Source of the DNA: Salinimicrobium sp050750585
Lineage (GTDB): Bacteria > Bacteroidota > Bacteroidia > Flavobacteriales > Flavobacteriaceae
Assembly: GCF_050750585.1 (NCBI RefSeq)
Contig: NZ_JBOJLM010000008.1
Location: 124,001 to 188,000, forward strand
Direction of reading: 5' to 3'
DNA length: 64,000 nucleotides
Positions 17,712 through 26,579 of this stretch are shown in pieces. The position numbers and the translations under genes were made by a program. Numbering within the stretch: the first letter of the stretch is position 1; each line of letters begins with the position of its first letter. Below the pieces are notes generated by a model. That model ran no database searches. It saw only the letters and a program-made list of their open reading frames with translations, and was not told the DNA's origin.

Positions 17712-17740
17712 GCGGCCTTAGTAGGGCCGCTCTTTGTTTT
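17712..17740 (+). terminator. Rho-independent terminator after nhaC
   Basis: GCGGCC (17712-17717) pairs with GGCCGC (17725-17730) and is followed by a T-rich run. The next promoter box begins at once (17741). Confidence 0.8.
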
Positions 17741-17748
17741 TATCTTTG
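17741..17748 (+). promoter_or_regulatory. Likely -7 promoter box of the peroxiredoxin operon
   Basis: TATCTTTG followed by C matches TAnnTTTG, 38 bp before the peroxiredoxin ATG and directly after the nhaC terminator. No clear -33 box is visible. Confidence 0.5.
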
Positions 17749-17785
17749 CACTCGAATTAAATCAATAATAAAAACTTAAAATACT

Positions 17786-18424
17786 ATGGCATTAGTAGGA
17801 AAAAAATTTCCAAACTTAGAAGTAAACGCTATGAACGATATGGGTGATACTTTTAAGATCAACGTATTCGAGGAAGCTAAAAATAACGGTAAAAAAGTTT
17901 TGCTTTTTTGGTACCCAAAAGATTTCACCTTTGTTTGCCCTACAGAACTACACGCATTTCAGGAAGCTCTTGCTGAGTTTGAAAAAAGAAATGTAATGGT
18001 AATTGGTGCTTCATGTGATACTCCAGAGGTTCACTTTGCCTGGTTAAATACTCCAAAAGACGACGGAGGAATTGAAGGTGTTACCTATCCTATCCTTGCT
18101 GACTCTAACAGGAACCTTGCTAACCAACTTGGCATCCTTGACATTACAAACGAGAGCTACAACGAAGAAACCGGTATCTACACTGTAGAAGGTGATAACG
18201 TAACTTACCGTGCTACTTACCTTATTGACGAAGAAGGAACAGTATTCCACGAAGGTATTAACCACATGCCACTTGGTAGAAACGTAAAAGAATTCATCCG
18301 TTTGATCGATGCTTACACTCACGTACAGGAAAAAGGTGAGGTTTGTCCTGCAAACTGGGAAGAAGGAAAAGATGCCATGAGTGCAAACCGTAAGGGAGTA
18401 GCATCTTACCTAAGCTCTAACTAA
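17786..18424 (+). CDS. 2-Cys peroxiredoxin (AhpC/Prx1 type)
   Basis: This 212-residue peroxidase reduces H2O2 and organic peroxides. The peroxidatic cysteine is C51 in FTFVCPTELHAF. The resolving cysteine is C186 in EVCPANWEEGKDAM, the typical 2-Cys arrangement. An insertion around residues 130-145 (NEETGIYTVEGDN) is seen in the Bacteroidota form. It is followed 13 bp later by a thioredoxin gene, which is its likely electron donor, and then by a DUF6952-type gene. It has its own promoter box and the group shares a terminator at 19001. Confidence 0.93.
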   Translation: MALVGKKFPNLEVNAMNDMGDTFKINVFEEAKNNGKKVLLFWYPKDFTFVCPTELHAFQEALAEFEKRNVMVIGASCDTPEVHFAWLNTPKDDGGIEGVTYPILADSNRNLANQLGILDITNESYNEETGIYTVEGDNVTYRATYLIDEEGTVFHEGINHMPLGRNVKEFIRLIDAYTHVQEKGEVCPANWEEGKDAMSANRKGVASYLSSN

Positions 18425-18437
18425 AAAACGCATTACA

Positions 18438-18749
18438 ATGAGAGAATTGACTGAAGATAATTTGGCGGAAGTAGTTGCCGATAATGAAACTGTAGTTGTA
18501 CAGTACATGGCCGGATGGTGCGGTAACTGCAGGGTGATGAAGCCCAAGTTCAAGAAGCTTGCTGCCGAAAATGAAAACGCAACTTTTCTCCTGGTTGATG
18601 CCGAAAAGAATCCTGAATCCAGGAAAATGGCCAAAGTAGACAATTTGCCAACTTTTGCCACTTTTAAAAACGGTGCATTTGTAAACCAGGTGCAAACCAA
18701 CAAATTTGAACTTTTAAAAGACCTAGTTAATGAAGTTACCAGTAATTAG
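18438..18749 (+). CDS. Thioredoxin-like protein
   Basis: This 103-residue thioredoxin fold has the active site W27-C28-G-N-C31, a variant of the usual CGPC, and the cis-proline loop NLPTFATFKNG near residue 73. There is no signal peptide, so it works in the cytosol. Lying between the peroxiredoxin and a DUF6952-type gene, it is the natural reductant for that peroxiredoxin (inference from operon order). Its 3' end overlaps the next gene by 20 bp. Confidence 0.88.
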   Translation: MRELTEDNLAEVVADNETVVVQYMAGWCGNCRVMKPKFKKLAAENENATFLLVDAEKNPESRKMAKVDNLPTFATFKNGAFVNQVQTNKFELLKDLVNEVTSN

Positions 18750-18978
18750 ACACCTGCAAAAGAACAACGATAAAGAAAGGCTTGAAAACACACTTGAAGT
18801 TTTAGAATCGTTCTGCGACCACAGGTCGGTGAGTGAGGAAGAAATGGATGTGATTGGAGAGTTGATCAGCAACATTTGTGGTGCTCTTGAAGTTCAGAAT
18901 ATGATAGATGAAGGAACGCCCGAAAGAGATGCGGCAAACAACTTCATGAAAAAAGTGTTGAGTTCTATAGATAAATAG
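18730..18978 (+). CDS. DUF6952-type small protein
   Basis: This 82-residue, mostly helical acidic protein starts MKLPVIRHLQKNNDKE and contains SFCDHRSVSEEEMDVIGEL and ICGALEVQNMIDEG. I recognise it as the small protein that travels with peroxiredoxin and thioredoxin in Flavobacteriia (DUF6952); no biochemical role is known to me. It begins 20 bp inside the thioredoxin gene, so translation is coupled. Two cysteines may take part in the redox chain. Confidence 0.7.
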   Translation: MKLPVIRHLQKNNDKERLENTLEVLESFCDHRSVSEEEMDVIGELISNICGALEVQNMIDEGTPERDAANNFMKKVLSSIDK

Positions 18979-19000
18979 ACCCGCACAATACATAGATAAT

Positions 19001-19038
19001 AAAGGCTGTCTCTCGTTTTTGAGGCAGCCTTTTTGTTT
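19001..19038 (+). terminator. Rho-independent terminator after the peroxiredoxin operon
   Basis: AAAGGCTGTCTC pairs with GAGGCAGCCTTT (one mismatch) around a short loop and is followed by a T run. Confidence 0.85.
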
Positions 19039-19107
19039 TATGACAATTTTAGTAAAATACCATCCCCAAAATTTTAATTTTAGTAGCTCAACCTAAGAAA
19101 AGTCGAT

Positions 19108-19608
19108 ATGTCACAAATAACGCATAAAGGAAAACCTATTACTACTTATGGCCACCTGCCGGAAAAAGGGGAAAGAGCTCCGCATTTTGAATTATTAAAA
19201 TCAGACCTCAGCGTTGCCACCCTTCAGGATTTTAAGGGTAAGCGAGTGATCATGAATATATTCCCCAGTATTGATACCAACGTTTGCGCCACCTCGGTAA
19301 ACAACTTTAGTGAGCGGGCAGCCGATCTTGAGAACGTGGTGGTACTAAATATTTCCAGGGACCTGCCATTTGCCCAGGAGCGGTTCAGGAAAGTCAATGA
19401 AATTTCTAATGGCGTAAACCTTTCAGACTTCAGGGAACGCAACTTCGGAAAAGATTATGGCCTCGAGATCATAGATGGCCCTATGGAAGGATTATTGTCA
19501 CGCGTAGTTATTGTGCTCGATGAGAACGGAAAGATTCTCCACACCGAACAGGTAGATAAGATTGAAGATGAGCCTAACTACCTGGAAGCTCTTAAACCAT
19601 TGCTATAA
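19108..19608 (+). CDS. tpx: Thiol peroxidase (Tpx), single-cysteine form
   Basis: This 166-residue Tpx-type peroxiredoxin has peroxidatic C60 in PSIDTNVCATSV and the family motif RDLPFAQERF near residue 91. In E. coli Tpx the resolving cysteine follows that motif (C95). Here the position reads RFRKV and no second cysteine exists anywhere in the protein. It should therefore work by a 1-Cys mechanism or with a partner thiol. The stop overlaps the dgkA start (TAATG), so the two are co-translated. Confidence 0.88.
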   Translation: MSQITHKGKPITTYGHLPEKGERAPHFELLKSDLSVATLQDFKGKRVIMNIFPSIDTNVCATSVNNFSERAADLENVVVLNISRDLPFAQERFRKVNEISNGVNLSDFRERNFGKDYGLEIIDGPMEGLLSRVVIVLDENGKILHTEQVDKIEDEPNYLEALKPLL

Positions 19609-19976
19609 TGTATAATTTCATCACCGGCCGAATCAAAGGAGGTGGTTATGCAATAAAAGGTGCGTGGCTGCTACTGCGCCATGAGCCCAGTATTCAGGTG
19701 CAATTTGTTATTGCCGTGATTATGACCATTGCGGGGTTTTTCTTCGGAATTACCCCGACTGAATGGGTCATGCAAATCTTTGCTATTGGGCTGGTAATGG
19801 CTACTGAAGGTGTAAACACTGCTATTGAAAACATTGCCGACTTTGTACATGCCGATTATCACGTAAAAATAGGACGCATAAAAGACGTTGCGGCAGGAGC
19901 TGTTTTCTTTGCCGCCATAGCAGCCGTGGCAGTTGGGCTCATTATATATATCCCCTATATCTTTTACACCGTCTAG
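19608..19976 (+). CDS. dgkA: Diacylglycerol/undecaprenol kinase family protein
   Basis: This 122-residue membrane protein has three to four hydrophobic helices and the catalytic signature ATEGVNTAIENIAD near residue 65, as in DgkA and undecaprenol kinases. It phosphorylates a membrane lipid alcohol; in Bacteroidota the substrate may be diacylglycerol or undecaprenol. Its ATG shares one base with the tpx stop. A palindrome copy lies 62 bp after its stop. Confidence 0.88.
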   Translation: MYNFITGRIKGGGYAIKGAWLLLRHEPSIQVQFVIAVIMTIAGFFFGITPTEWVMQIFAIGLVMATEGVNTAIENIADFVHADYHVKIGRIKDVAAGAVFFAAIAAVAVGLIIYIPYIFYTV

Positions 19977-20038
19977 ACTTATCGAATTTCATTTATGCTG
20001 AAAGAGCAGGCAATTGATCCCTCACACCCGATACCTTC

Positions 20039-20055
20039 CAAAAATGGCATTTTTG
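20039..20055. repeat. 17-bp palindrome copy (CAAAAATGGCATTTTTG)
   Basis: Perfect copy between dgkA and ftsK. The outer bases are only partly symmetric. Confidence 0.8.
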
Positions 20056-20170
20056 AGAAACATTTTTTAGAGGGTCGTGATTAAAGCAAGGCTTATTCGG
20101 TGATCTGCCGCTAACAAAACTTCTTTAAAATAGATTTTACCTTTTCTTTATATTAGCTGGCACTAATTTG

Positions 20171-20178
20171 TATTTTTG
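20171..20178 (+). promoter_or_regulatory. Likely -7 promoter box of the ftsK operon
   Basis: TATTTTTG followed by C fits TAnnTTTG, 23 bp before the chosen ftsK ATG. Its presence argues against the in-frame TTG at 20168 as the start. Confidence 0.45.
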
Positions 20179-20200
20179 CGCCCAAACCTTCAGTTCTACT

Positions 20201-22582
20201 ATGGCTAAAAGAAAAGCTGTCAAAAAATCTTCTTCAAAATCCTCTTTTTCGAAGTCCTCGTTGAGGCTTTCCCCTAAGGGGAAGGTGCTATTGGGAAGCT
20301 TTTTGATCTTCTTTGGCCTGGCGCTGTTAATTGCCTTTACCTCTTTTCTTTTTAACTGGCAGGTAGATCAAAGTACCCTTTCACAGCTCGACAATCGTGA
20401 AGTTGAAACTAAAAACCTACTCAGTAAGTTTGGGGCCGCTATAAGCAACTTCTTTATTTATGAGGGATTTGGTATTGCAGCCTTTGCATTTGCGTTTCTC
20501 ACCATTACCACGGGGATCTACTATTTTATGAGCCTGAACAAAAAAGCTTTGTTCCGGTTTTGGTTCTGGGGCCTTCTGGTGATGATCTGGGTTTCGGTTT
20601 TCTTGGGATTCTTTGCTGAATCTAATGCCCTACTTGGTGGTACCGTGGGTTACGAAATAAATGATTACCTTCAGGATTACCTGGGCTTTACCGGTACCGT
20701 ACTCCTACTTTCATTTTTGTTCATCGCATACCTGGTGATCAGGCTAAAAGTTACTCCTGAAAAGTTGATTTCAGCTTTAAAAAGAACTAAAGAAAATATT
20801 TCTGAAGATTTCAAAACGTCCTCTTCTGTTTCTGAAGACTTCGGTTCAAAAAATACTTCAGAAGCAACCAAACCGGCCACACAACAAAAACAGGCAGAAC
20901 AGCCAAAGCCTGCAACGCCTGAAGCAGAAAAACCAACACCTCCACAACCCGCTCCCGAAAAAGTTGTAATCCGTTCAGAAGAAAACCCCGATGATGTGGC
21001 GATGGAAGTTGAAACGGCGCACGAAGAAGAAGAACTTGACGATAACCTGAGCCGTAAACTGGTAGAGGATTATGGTGAGTTTGACCCAACTCTCGAACTT
21101 AAGAATTACCAGTTCCCTACCATTGAACTTCTCAAAGATCACAACGCCAATGGCGGCGGTATTACCATTAACCAGGAAGAACTTGAGGAGAATAAGAACA
21201 GGATTGTTGATACTCTCAAAAATTACAAGATTGATATTGCGCAAATCAAGGCTACAGTTGGCCCTACCGTGACGCTATACGAGATCATCCCCGAGGCAGG
21301 AATAAGGATTTCGAAGATCAAGAGCCTTGAAGATGATATTGCACTATCTCTTTCGGCTTTAGGTATCAGGATCATTGCTCCAATTCCGGGGAAGGGGACT
21401 ATTGGTATTGAAGTTCCCAATAAGAATTCCACCATGGTTTCCATGAGGAGCGTTATAGCTTCTCCCCGCTTTCAGAATGCCGAAATGGAACTGCCAATGG
21501 CTTTGGGTAAAACGATATCGAACGAGACCTTTGTGGTTGACCTCGCTAAAATGCCTCACCTGCTTATGGCAGGAGCTACAGGCCAGGGTAAATCTGTCGG
21601 TCTCAACGCTATTCTTACTTCCCTTCTTTACAGCAAGCATCCTGCAGAGGTGAAGTTTATTCTGGTAGATCCAAAAAAGGTAGAATTAACGCTCTTTAAT
21701 AAAATAGAAAGGCACTACCTCGCCAAGCTTCCCGATACCGACGAAGCTATAATTACAGATAATACCAAGGTGATCAATACCCTCAATTCGTTGTGTATTG
21801 AGATGGACAACCGGTACGAGTTGCTTAAAGACGCCATGGTAAGGAACATAAAAGAGTACAATGTTAAGTTCAAGGCTAGAAAACTCAACCCGGAGAACGG
21901 CCATAAATTTCTGCCTTATATTGTACTGGTGGTAGACGAATTTGCCGATCTTATTATGACGGCCGGTAAGGAAGTTGAAGCTCCAATAGCAAGACTTGCC
22001 CAGTTGGCACGCGCTATTGGGATACATTTGATCATTGCTACCCAGCGGCCTTCTGTAAACGTAATTACGGGGATCATCAAAGCAAACTTCCCTGCCCGTA
22101 TAGCTTTCAGGGTAACTTCAAAGATAGATTCACGTACCATTCTTGATAGCCAGGGGGCCGATCAACTTATTGGAAAAGGAGATATGCTATTCACCCAGGG
22201 CAACACGCTGCTCAGGTTACAATGTGCTTTTGTTGACACTCCCGAGGTAGATAAGATCACCGAATTCATTGGATCGCAAAAGGCTTATGCCGATGCTTAT
22301 CACCTCCCCGAATACAGTGGAGAGGAAAGTGGCACATCTCTTGATATTGACGTAAGCGACCGGGACAACCTCTTCCGCGAAGCTGCCGAAGTGATAGTGA
22401 TCGCACAACAGGGATCGGCATCTTTACTTCAGAGAAAATTGAAACTGGGGTATAACCGCGCAGGCAGGATAATTGATCAACTGGAGGCAGCTGGAATCGT
22501 GGGACCCTTTGAGGGCAGCAAGGCACGACAAGTACTGGTGCAGGATCTAGAAGGCCTGAACCAGCTGTTAAATGAAGAATAG
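20201..22582 (+). CDS. ftsK: DNA translocase FtsK/SpoIIIE
   Basis: This 793-residue septal DNA pump helps resolve and segregate chromosome ends at division. It has four N-terminal membrane helices (about residues 25-180), an acidic/proline-rich linker, and an ATPase motor with Walker A GATGQGKS near residue 458 and Walker B VVDEFADL near residue 578. A C-terminal winged-helix gamma domain (about 725-790, QRKLKLGYNRAGRI) reads KOPS-like sites. It starts an operon-like series with the lolA-like, lptF/G-like and ribB genes, all on the same strand with short gaps. Confidence 0.95.
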   Translation: MAKRKAVKKSSSKSSFSKSSLRLSPKGKVLLGSFLIFFGLALLIAFTSFLFNWQVDQSTLSQLDNREVETKNLLSKFGAAISNFFIYEGFGIAAFAFAFLTITTGIYYFMSLNKKALFRFWFWGLLVMIWVSVFLGFFAESNALLGGTVGYEINDYLQDYLGFTGTVLLLSFLFIAYLVIRLKVTPEKLISALKRTKENISEDFKTSSSVSEDFGSKNTSEATKPATQQKQAEQPKPATPEAEKPTPPQPAPEKVVIRSEENPDDVAMEVETAHEEEELDDNLSRKLVEDYGEFDPTLELKNYQFPTIELLKDHNANGGGITINQEELEENKNRIVDTLKNYKIDIAQIKATVGPTVTLYEIIPEAGIRISKIKSLEDDIALSLSALGIRIIAPIPGKGTIGIEVPNKNSTMVSMRSVIASPRFQNAEMELPMALGKTISNETFVVDLAKMPHLLMAGATGQGKSVGLNAILTSLLYSKHPAEVKFILVDPKKVELTLFNKIERHYLAKLPDTDEAIITDNTKVINTLNSLCIEMDNRYELLKDAMVRNIKEYNVKFKARKLNPENGHKFLPYIVLVVDEFADLIMTAGKEVEAPIARLAQLARAIGIHLIIATQRPSVNVITGIIKANFPARIAFRVTSKIDSRTILDSQGADQLIGKGDMLFTQGNTLLRLQCAFVDTPEVDKITEFIGSQKAYADAYHLPEYSGEESGTSLDIDVSDRDNLFREAAEVIVIAQQGSASLLQRKLKLGYNRAGRIIDQLEAAGIVGPFEGSKARQVLVQDLEGLNQLLNEE

Positions 22583-22599
22583 TATAACCACATAAGAAA

Positions 22600-23244
22600 A
22601 TGAAAAAAATAATTTTAGTAGTAGCGGCAATAATGACTTTTATGGCAGGAAATGCCCAATCGTCTAAAGAAGCCAAACAATTGCTTAGCGAAGTTTCCTC
22701 GAAGGTGGAATCTTATGACAACATTGTTATTGAGTTCAAATACGGCCTTGAAAATACTGCCGAGAATGTAAAGCACGAAACCCGTGGCGATGTAAGCCTT
22801 GAAGGTGAAAAATACCTGCTCAACATTATGGGCACCACCCGACTTTTTGACGGGGCAAAATTGTACACCATCATCCCCGAAGATGAAGAAATCAACATTT
22901 CCTCTCATAATCCGGAGGAGGACCAGGATATTAGTCCGTCTAAAATGCTGACCTTTTACAACAACGGGTACAAAACAGAAATGGGTCCGGTACAGGATCT
23001 CAAGGGACGTAAAATTCAGTATGTGAAGCTTACACCTATAGATTCCAACGCCGAGATTAAAGAAATTCACCTTGGTATTGATAAACAAACAAAGCACATC
23101 TATAATATGATCCAAACGCAGGACAATGGCACCAAGATCACTATTACAGTAAACAGTTTCAAGACCAATCAACCCCTGCCCCAGTCACTGTTCCATTTCA
23201 AGGAAAGCAGGTATAAAGATTATTATATTAACCGGTTAGACTAA
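22600..23244 (+). CDS. LolA-like outer-membrane lipoprotein carrier
   Basis: This 214-residue periplasmic protein has a cleavable signal peptide (MKKIILVVAAIMTFMAGNAQ, cleavage after about residue 20) and a LolA-like beta-barrel half. It would shuttle lipoproteins across the periplasm. Sequence similarity to E. coli LolA is low, as usual in Bacteroidota, so the assignment leans on the signal peptide, the domain pattern (RGDVSLEGEKYLL, PSKMLTFYNNGYK) and its conserved place after ftsK. It ends 4 bp before the LptF/G-like gene. Confidence 0.8.
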   Translation: MKKIILVVAAIMTFMAGNAQSSKEAKQLLSEVSSKVESYDNIVIEFKYGLENTAENVKHETRGDVSLEGEKYLLNIMGTTRLFDGAKLYTIIPEDEEINISSHNPEEDQDISPSKMLTFYNNGYKTEMGPVQDLKGRKIQYVKLTPIDSNAEIKEIHLGIDKQTKHIYNMIQTQDNGTKITITVNSFKTNQPLPQSLFHFKESRYKDYYINRLD

Positions 23245-23248
23245 GTAA

Positions 23249-24700
23249 TTGAAAATACTAGACAGGTACATACTTACCAGCTACCTAAGAACGTTCTTTT
23301 CGGTCTTTGTGATACTCATGTTCATATTTGTATTACAAACCATCTGGCTGTACATTGGGGAGCTGGCAGGTAAAGATCTTGATGCAGAGATCATCTTTAA
23401 ATTCCTGTTATACTTCAGTCCGAAGCTGGTACCGCTGGTACTGCCGCTTACCATTCTGCTTACTTCCATCATGACCTTTGGGAATTTTGCCGAAAATTAT
23501 GAATTCGCAGCAATGAAATCGGCAGGGATATCATTACAGCGGGCAATGCGGCCACTTACTTTTTTTATCTTACTGGTAAGTATTACCGCCTTTTTCTTTT
23601 CCAATAACGTCATCCCGGCTGCCGAGTATAAATCTATTAACCTGAGAAGGAACATCGCCCAGTTAAAGCCTGCAATGGCTATTTCTGAAGGAGTATTTAA
23701 CGACCTGGGCCAGATCAATATTAAAGTTGAAGAAAAATCGGGAGAACGGGGTCAGTATCTTAAGGATGTCATCATTCACAAAAAGAACGAGCGCCGCCCC
23801 GGAAATTACACCGTAATCAAAGCTACGGAAGGAGAACTGGTAGGAAGCACAGGCTCGAATGTTTTAAGTTTGATCCTGAAGGATGGTAACTATTATGATG
23901 AGATCATTCCCGATTCTCCGCGCGACAGGCAGAAAAAGCCGTTTGCAAAAAGTTATTTCCAAGAGTACGTGATCAACATGGACCTTTCAGGGTTTAACGA
24001 CATAGATCTTGACGAGGAGAACTACAGCAACTCCCATAACATGCTCAAGATCTCCGAACTCACCCGAACTATAGATTCTTTCTCTACTTCCTATAACGAG
24101 GATTTGGCTTCCTTTTCAAGAAATATGTACAGCCGCACCGGGGTCGAAAATCTCAAGAGAGAAACCACTGCCACCGAAGATACAGTCATTGAACCAGAAA
24201 AAGGTATTCTACCACTCTATGAAACCCATCAGGCCTCACAGATCGTTAACCTCGCGCTGGGCAATGTCAATGGTGCATTGGTTACAGTGGTTGGTAAGCG
24301 TACAGAACTATCACAGGCTTCAAAACGTCTTAATAAATTTGAAATTGCTCTACACGAGAAGTATGTACTAGGCTTTGCCTGTATAGTTCTTTTCTTCGTA
24401 GGTGCTCCACTGGGAGCCATAATTAGAAAAGGAGGAATGGGATTACCCATGGTGATAGCCGTGCTGTTGTTCCTTTCCTATCACTTTATTGGGATCTTTG
24501 CCAAGAACAGTGCCGAGGAAGGGCAGGTTAGTCCATTCCTGGGAACCTGGCTTTCTACCCTTATTATGCTCCCTTTAGGAATATTTCTCACCTATAGAGC
24601 AACTACAGATCAGGGATTATTCAGCTTTAGCATTCTCTTTGAGCCTATTAAAAAGTTGCTGAAAAGAACGCACATTATGGGTCGTTCCCAAAAGGATTAA
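23249..24700 (+). CDS. LptF/LptG-family permease
   Basis: This 483-residue inner-membrane protein has three N-terminal helices, a periplasmic domain and three C-terminal helices, as in the LptF/LptG permeases that extract lipopolysaccharide for export. The N-terminus LDRYILTSYLRTFFSVF is characteristic. No ATG fits; the frame starts with TTG at 23249, 4 bp after the lolA-like stop, so coupled translation with a TTG start is likely. It carries an unusually long periplasmic middle. The ATPase partner LptB is not in the window. Confidence 0.85.
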   Translation: MKILDRYILTSYLRTFFSVFVILMFIFVLQTIWLYIGELAGKDLDAEIIFKFLLYFSPKLVPLVLPLTILLTSIMTFGNFAENYEFAAMKSAGISLQRAMRPLTFFILLVSITAFFFSNNVIPAAEYKSINLRRNIAQLKPAMAISEGVFNDLGQINIKVEEKSGERGQYLKDVIIHKKNERRPGNYTVIKATEGELVGSTGSNVLSLILKDGNYYDEIIPDSPRDRQKKPFAKSYFQEYVINMDLSGFNDIDLDEENYSNSHNMLKISELTRTIDSFSTSYNEDLASFSRNMYSRTGVENLKRETTATEDTVIEPEKGILPLYETHQASQIVNLALGNVNGALVTVVGKRTELSQASKRLNKFEIALHEKYVLGFACIVLFFVGAPLGAIIRKGGMGLPMVIAVLLFLSYHFIGIFAKNSAEEGQVSPFLGTWLSTLIMLPLGIFLTYRATTDQGLFSFSILFEPIKKLLKRTHIMGRSQKD

Positions 24701-24730
24701 TATCTTTACCGGCAATAATACTGCACATCT

Positions 24731-25867
24731 ATGATTACTGAAACTTCCTTTCAACTACATACCATTAAAGAAGCTATTGATGACATTAGAGCCGGTAAGG
24801 TGATCATTGTTGTTGACGATGAAGATCGTGAAAATGAAGGAGATTTTCTGGCTGCTGCTTCCAAAGTAACCCCCGAAATGATCAACTTTATGGCTACTCA
24901 TGGTCGGGGTCTCATTTGCGCCCCTATTACCGAAAAGCGTTGTAAAGAGCTGCAACTTGAAATGATGGTTGGCAACAGCACAGATCCTATGGAAACTGCT
25001 TTTACTATTTCTGTAGATCTTAAGGGGAAAGGAGTAACCACAGGAATTTCGGCATCAGACAGAGCAGAGACTGTAAAAGCCCTTATTGATCCTGACACCA
25101 AACCTTTCGACCTTAGCCGTCCCGGACATATTTTTCCGCTTAAAGCTAAAGAAGGAGGCGTGTTAAGGAGAACAGGCCATACCGAAGCTGCTATTGATTT
25201 TGCAAGGCTGGCAGGCTTTCCTCCTGCCGGGGTAATTGTAGAGATCATGAATGAAGACGGTTCTATGGCACGGCTGCCGCAGCTCCTGGAGGTAGCCAAA
25301 AAATTCGATCTTAAGGTAGTTTCTATTGAAGATCTTGTAGCTTATAGGATGCAGCACGATTCTCTTATTACCAAAAAGGAAGATTTTGATATCAACACCC
25401 GCTTTGGAACATTTAGGTTAAGAGCCTACCAACAAACTACAAATAAGCAGGTGCATATTGCACTTACCAAAGGCGCATGGAAATCTTCAGATCCGGTGCT
25501 GGTACGCATGAATTCAACGCTCGTCAATAATGACATTTTAGGCACCCTTACAAACGATGCCGATAAGAAGCTCGATTACATGTTCAAGGCAATAAACGAG
25601 GAAGGAAAAGGAGCCATAGTCTTTATTAACCAGGAAAGCCAGTCTCTCAATTTACTGAAAAGACTTGGCGAACTTAAAGACCTTCAGAAAACTGGAGAAA
25701 TGAAAGCGCCCCCGCTTGTAATGGATTCAAAAGACTTCGGAATTGGTGCCCAGATCCTTCACGACCTCGAAATCCACAAACTTCGTCTCTTATCTAATAC
25801 AAAACAGACAAAACGCGTGGGAATGATAGGATACGGACTCGAAATTATCGAGTACGTAAAATATTAA
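24731..25867 (+). CDS. ribB: 3,4-Dihydroxy-2-butanone-4-phosphate synthase with degenerate GTP cyclohydrolase II domain
   Basis: This 378-residue protein has a full RibB domain (about residues 1-210, with DDEDRENEGDF and HTEAAIDFARLAGF) that makes the four-carbon riboflavin precursor from ribulose 5-phosphate. The C-terminal half (about 215-378) aligns in layout with GTP cyclohydrolase II. It lacks the three zinc cysteines (normally CxxCDCG-like) and the QEGRG motif, reading NDILGTLTNDADKK and NQESQSLNL instead. The second activity is therefore probably lost, and a separate ribA is expected elsewhere. The stop interlocks with the convergent nitroreductase gene. Confidence 0.85.
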   Translation: MITETSFQLHTIKEAIDDIRAGKVIIVVDDEDRENEGDFLAAASKVTPEMINFMATHGRGLICAPITEKRCKELQLEMMVGNSTDPMETAFTISVDLKGKGVTTGISASDRAETVKALIDPDTKPFDLSRPGHIFPLKAKEGGVLRRTGHTEAAIDFARLAGFPPAGVIVEIMNEDGSMARLPQLLEVAKKFDLKVVSIEDLVAYRMQHDSLITKKEDFDINTRFGTFRLRAYQQTTNKQVHIALTKGAWKSSDPVLVRMNSTLVNNDILGTLTNDADKKLDYMFKAINEEGKGAIVFINQESQSLNLLKRLGELKDLQKTGEMKAPPLVMDSKDFGIGAQILHDLEIHKLRLLSNTKQTKRVGMIGYGLEIIEYVKY

Positions 25868-26493
25868 ATTTCAATAACAGTGTCTTCCAGTGGTCTTCTC
25901 ACTTTTTTAAGGGAGGCGAAAAGATCATCTTCGGCGCGGTAACCCACAGGTAAAGCAAGTACTGCTTCAAGGCCGTATTTTTCTAGCTCAAGGATCTTGT
26001 TGTATTCATGGGGTTCAAAACCTTCCATGGGGCAGGAATCGATTTTTTCTACTGCACAAACCGTGAGCAAAGTTCCCAGCACAAGATAAGCCTGGTGAGT
26101 GGCCCATACTTTGACTTCGCTAATGGGCTTTTGTTCAAAATCTCCTACTAACGACTCTTTAAAGGGATGCAGTATCTCGTCAGGAGTTTTTCGCACATCC
26201 TGAACCGTCTTAAAGTAGTTTTCAATAAAAGCCTTGTTCACCGTACGCTCAATGCAGATAACCAGCACATGAGAGGCTGTGTTTACCTGTTGTTGATTGT
26301 ACGAGGCTTTCATCAGCTTCTCCTGTACATCCTTATTTTGCACCATCACCAATCTAAGAGGCTGGAGCCCGTAAGAGGTAGCAGTCAGGTTAAAAGCATT
26401 TTTGAGTATTTCTATCTTCCCGGCCGAAAGGAGTTTTTCAGGATCAAATTTCTTTGCTGCGTAACGCCACTTTAGTGCATCTACACTTTCCAT
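25864..26493 (-). CDS. NAD(P)H-dependent nitroreductase family protein
   Basis: This 209-residue FMN-dependent oxidoreductase of the NfsB/nitroreductase fold begins KWRYAAKKFDPEK and has SYGLQPLRLVMVQ near residue 39 and the C-terminal LPVGYRAEDD. These enzymes reduce nitroaromatics, quinones or flavins. The start at 26493 is unambiguous. It converges on ribB with a 4-bp interlocked stop (TTAA), an arrangement that would let the two transcripts run into each other. Confidence 0.85.
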   Translation of the reverse strand: MESVDALKWRYAAKKFDPEKLLSAGKIEILKNAFNLTATSYGLQPLRLVMVQNKDVQEKLMKASYNQQQVNTASHVLVICIERTVNKAFIENYFKTVQDVRKTPDEILHPFKESLVGDFEQKPISEVKVWATHQAYLVLGTLLTVCAVEKIDSCPMEGFEPHEYNKILELEKYGLEAVLALPVGYRAEDDLFASLKKVRRPLEDTVIEI

Positions 26494-26579
26494 ATCTTAA
26501 ATTTTCACAAAGATACATTCCTCAAACAGAGGCTGCAAATGAAGAGTGTGGTAAGAAAAAAGGGAAAGATGTTTTAGAA

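Noticed and set aside
24701..24731. FMN riboswitch before ribB
   Set aside because: Only 30 bp lie between the preceding gene and ribB, far too short for the FMN aptamer.
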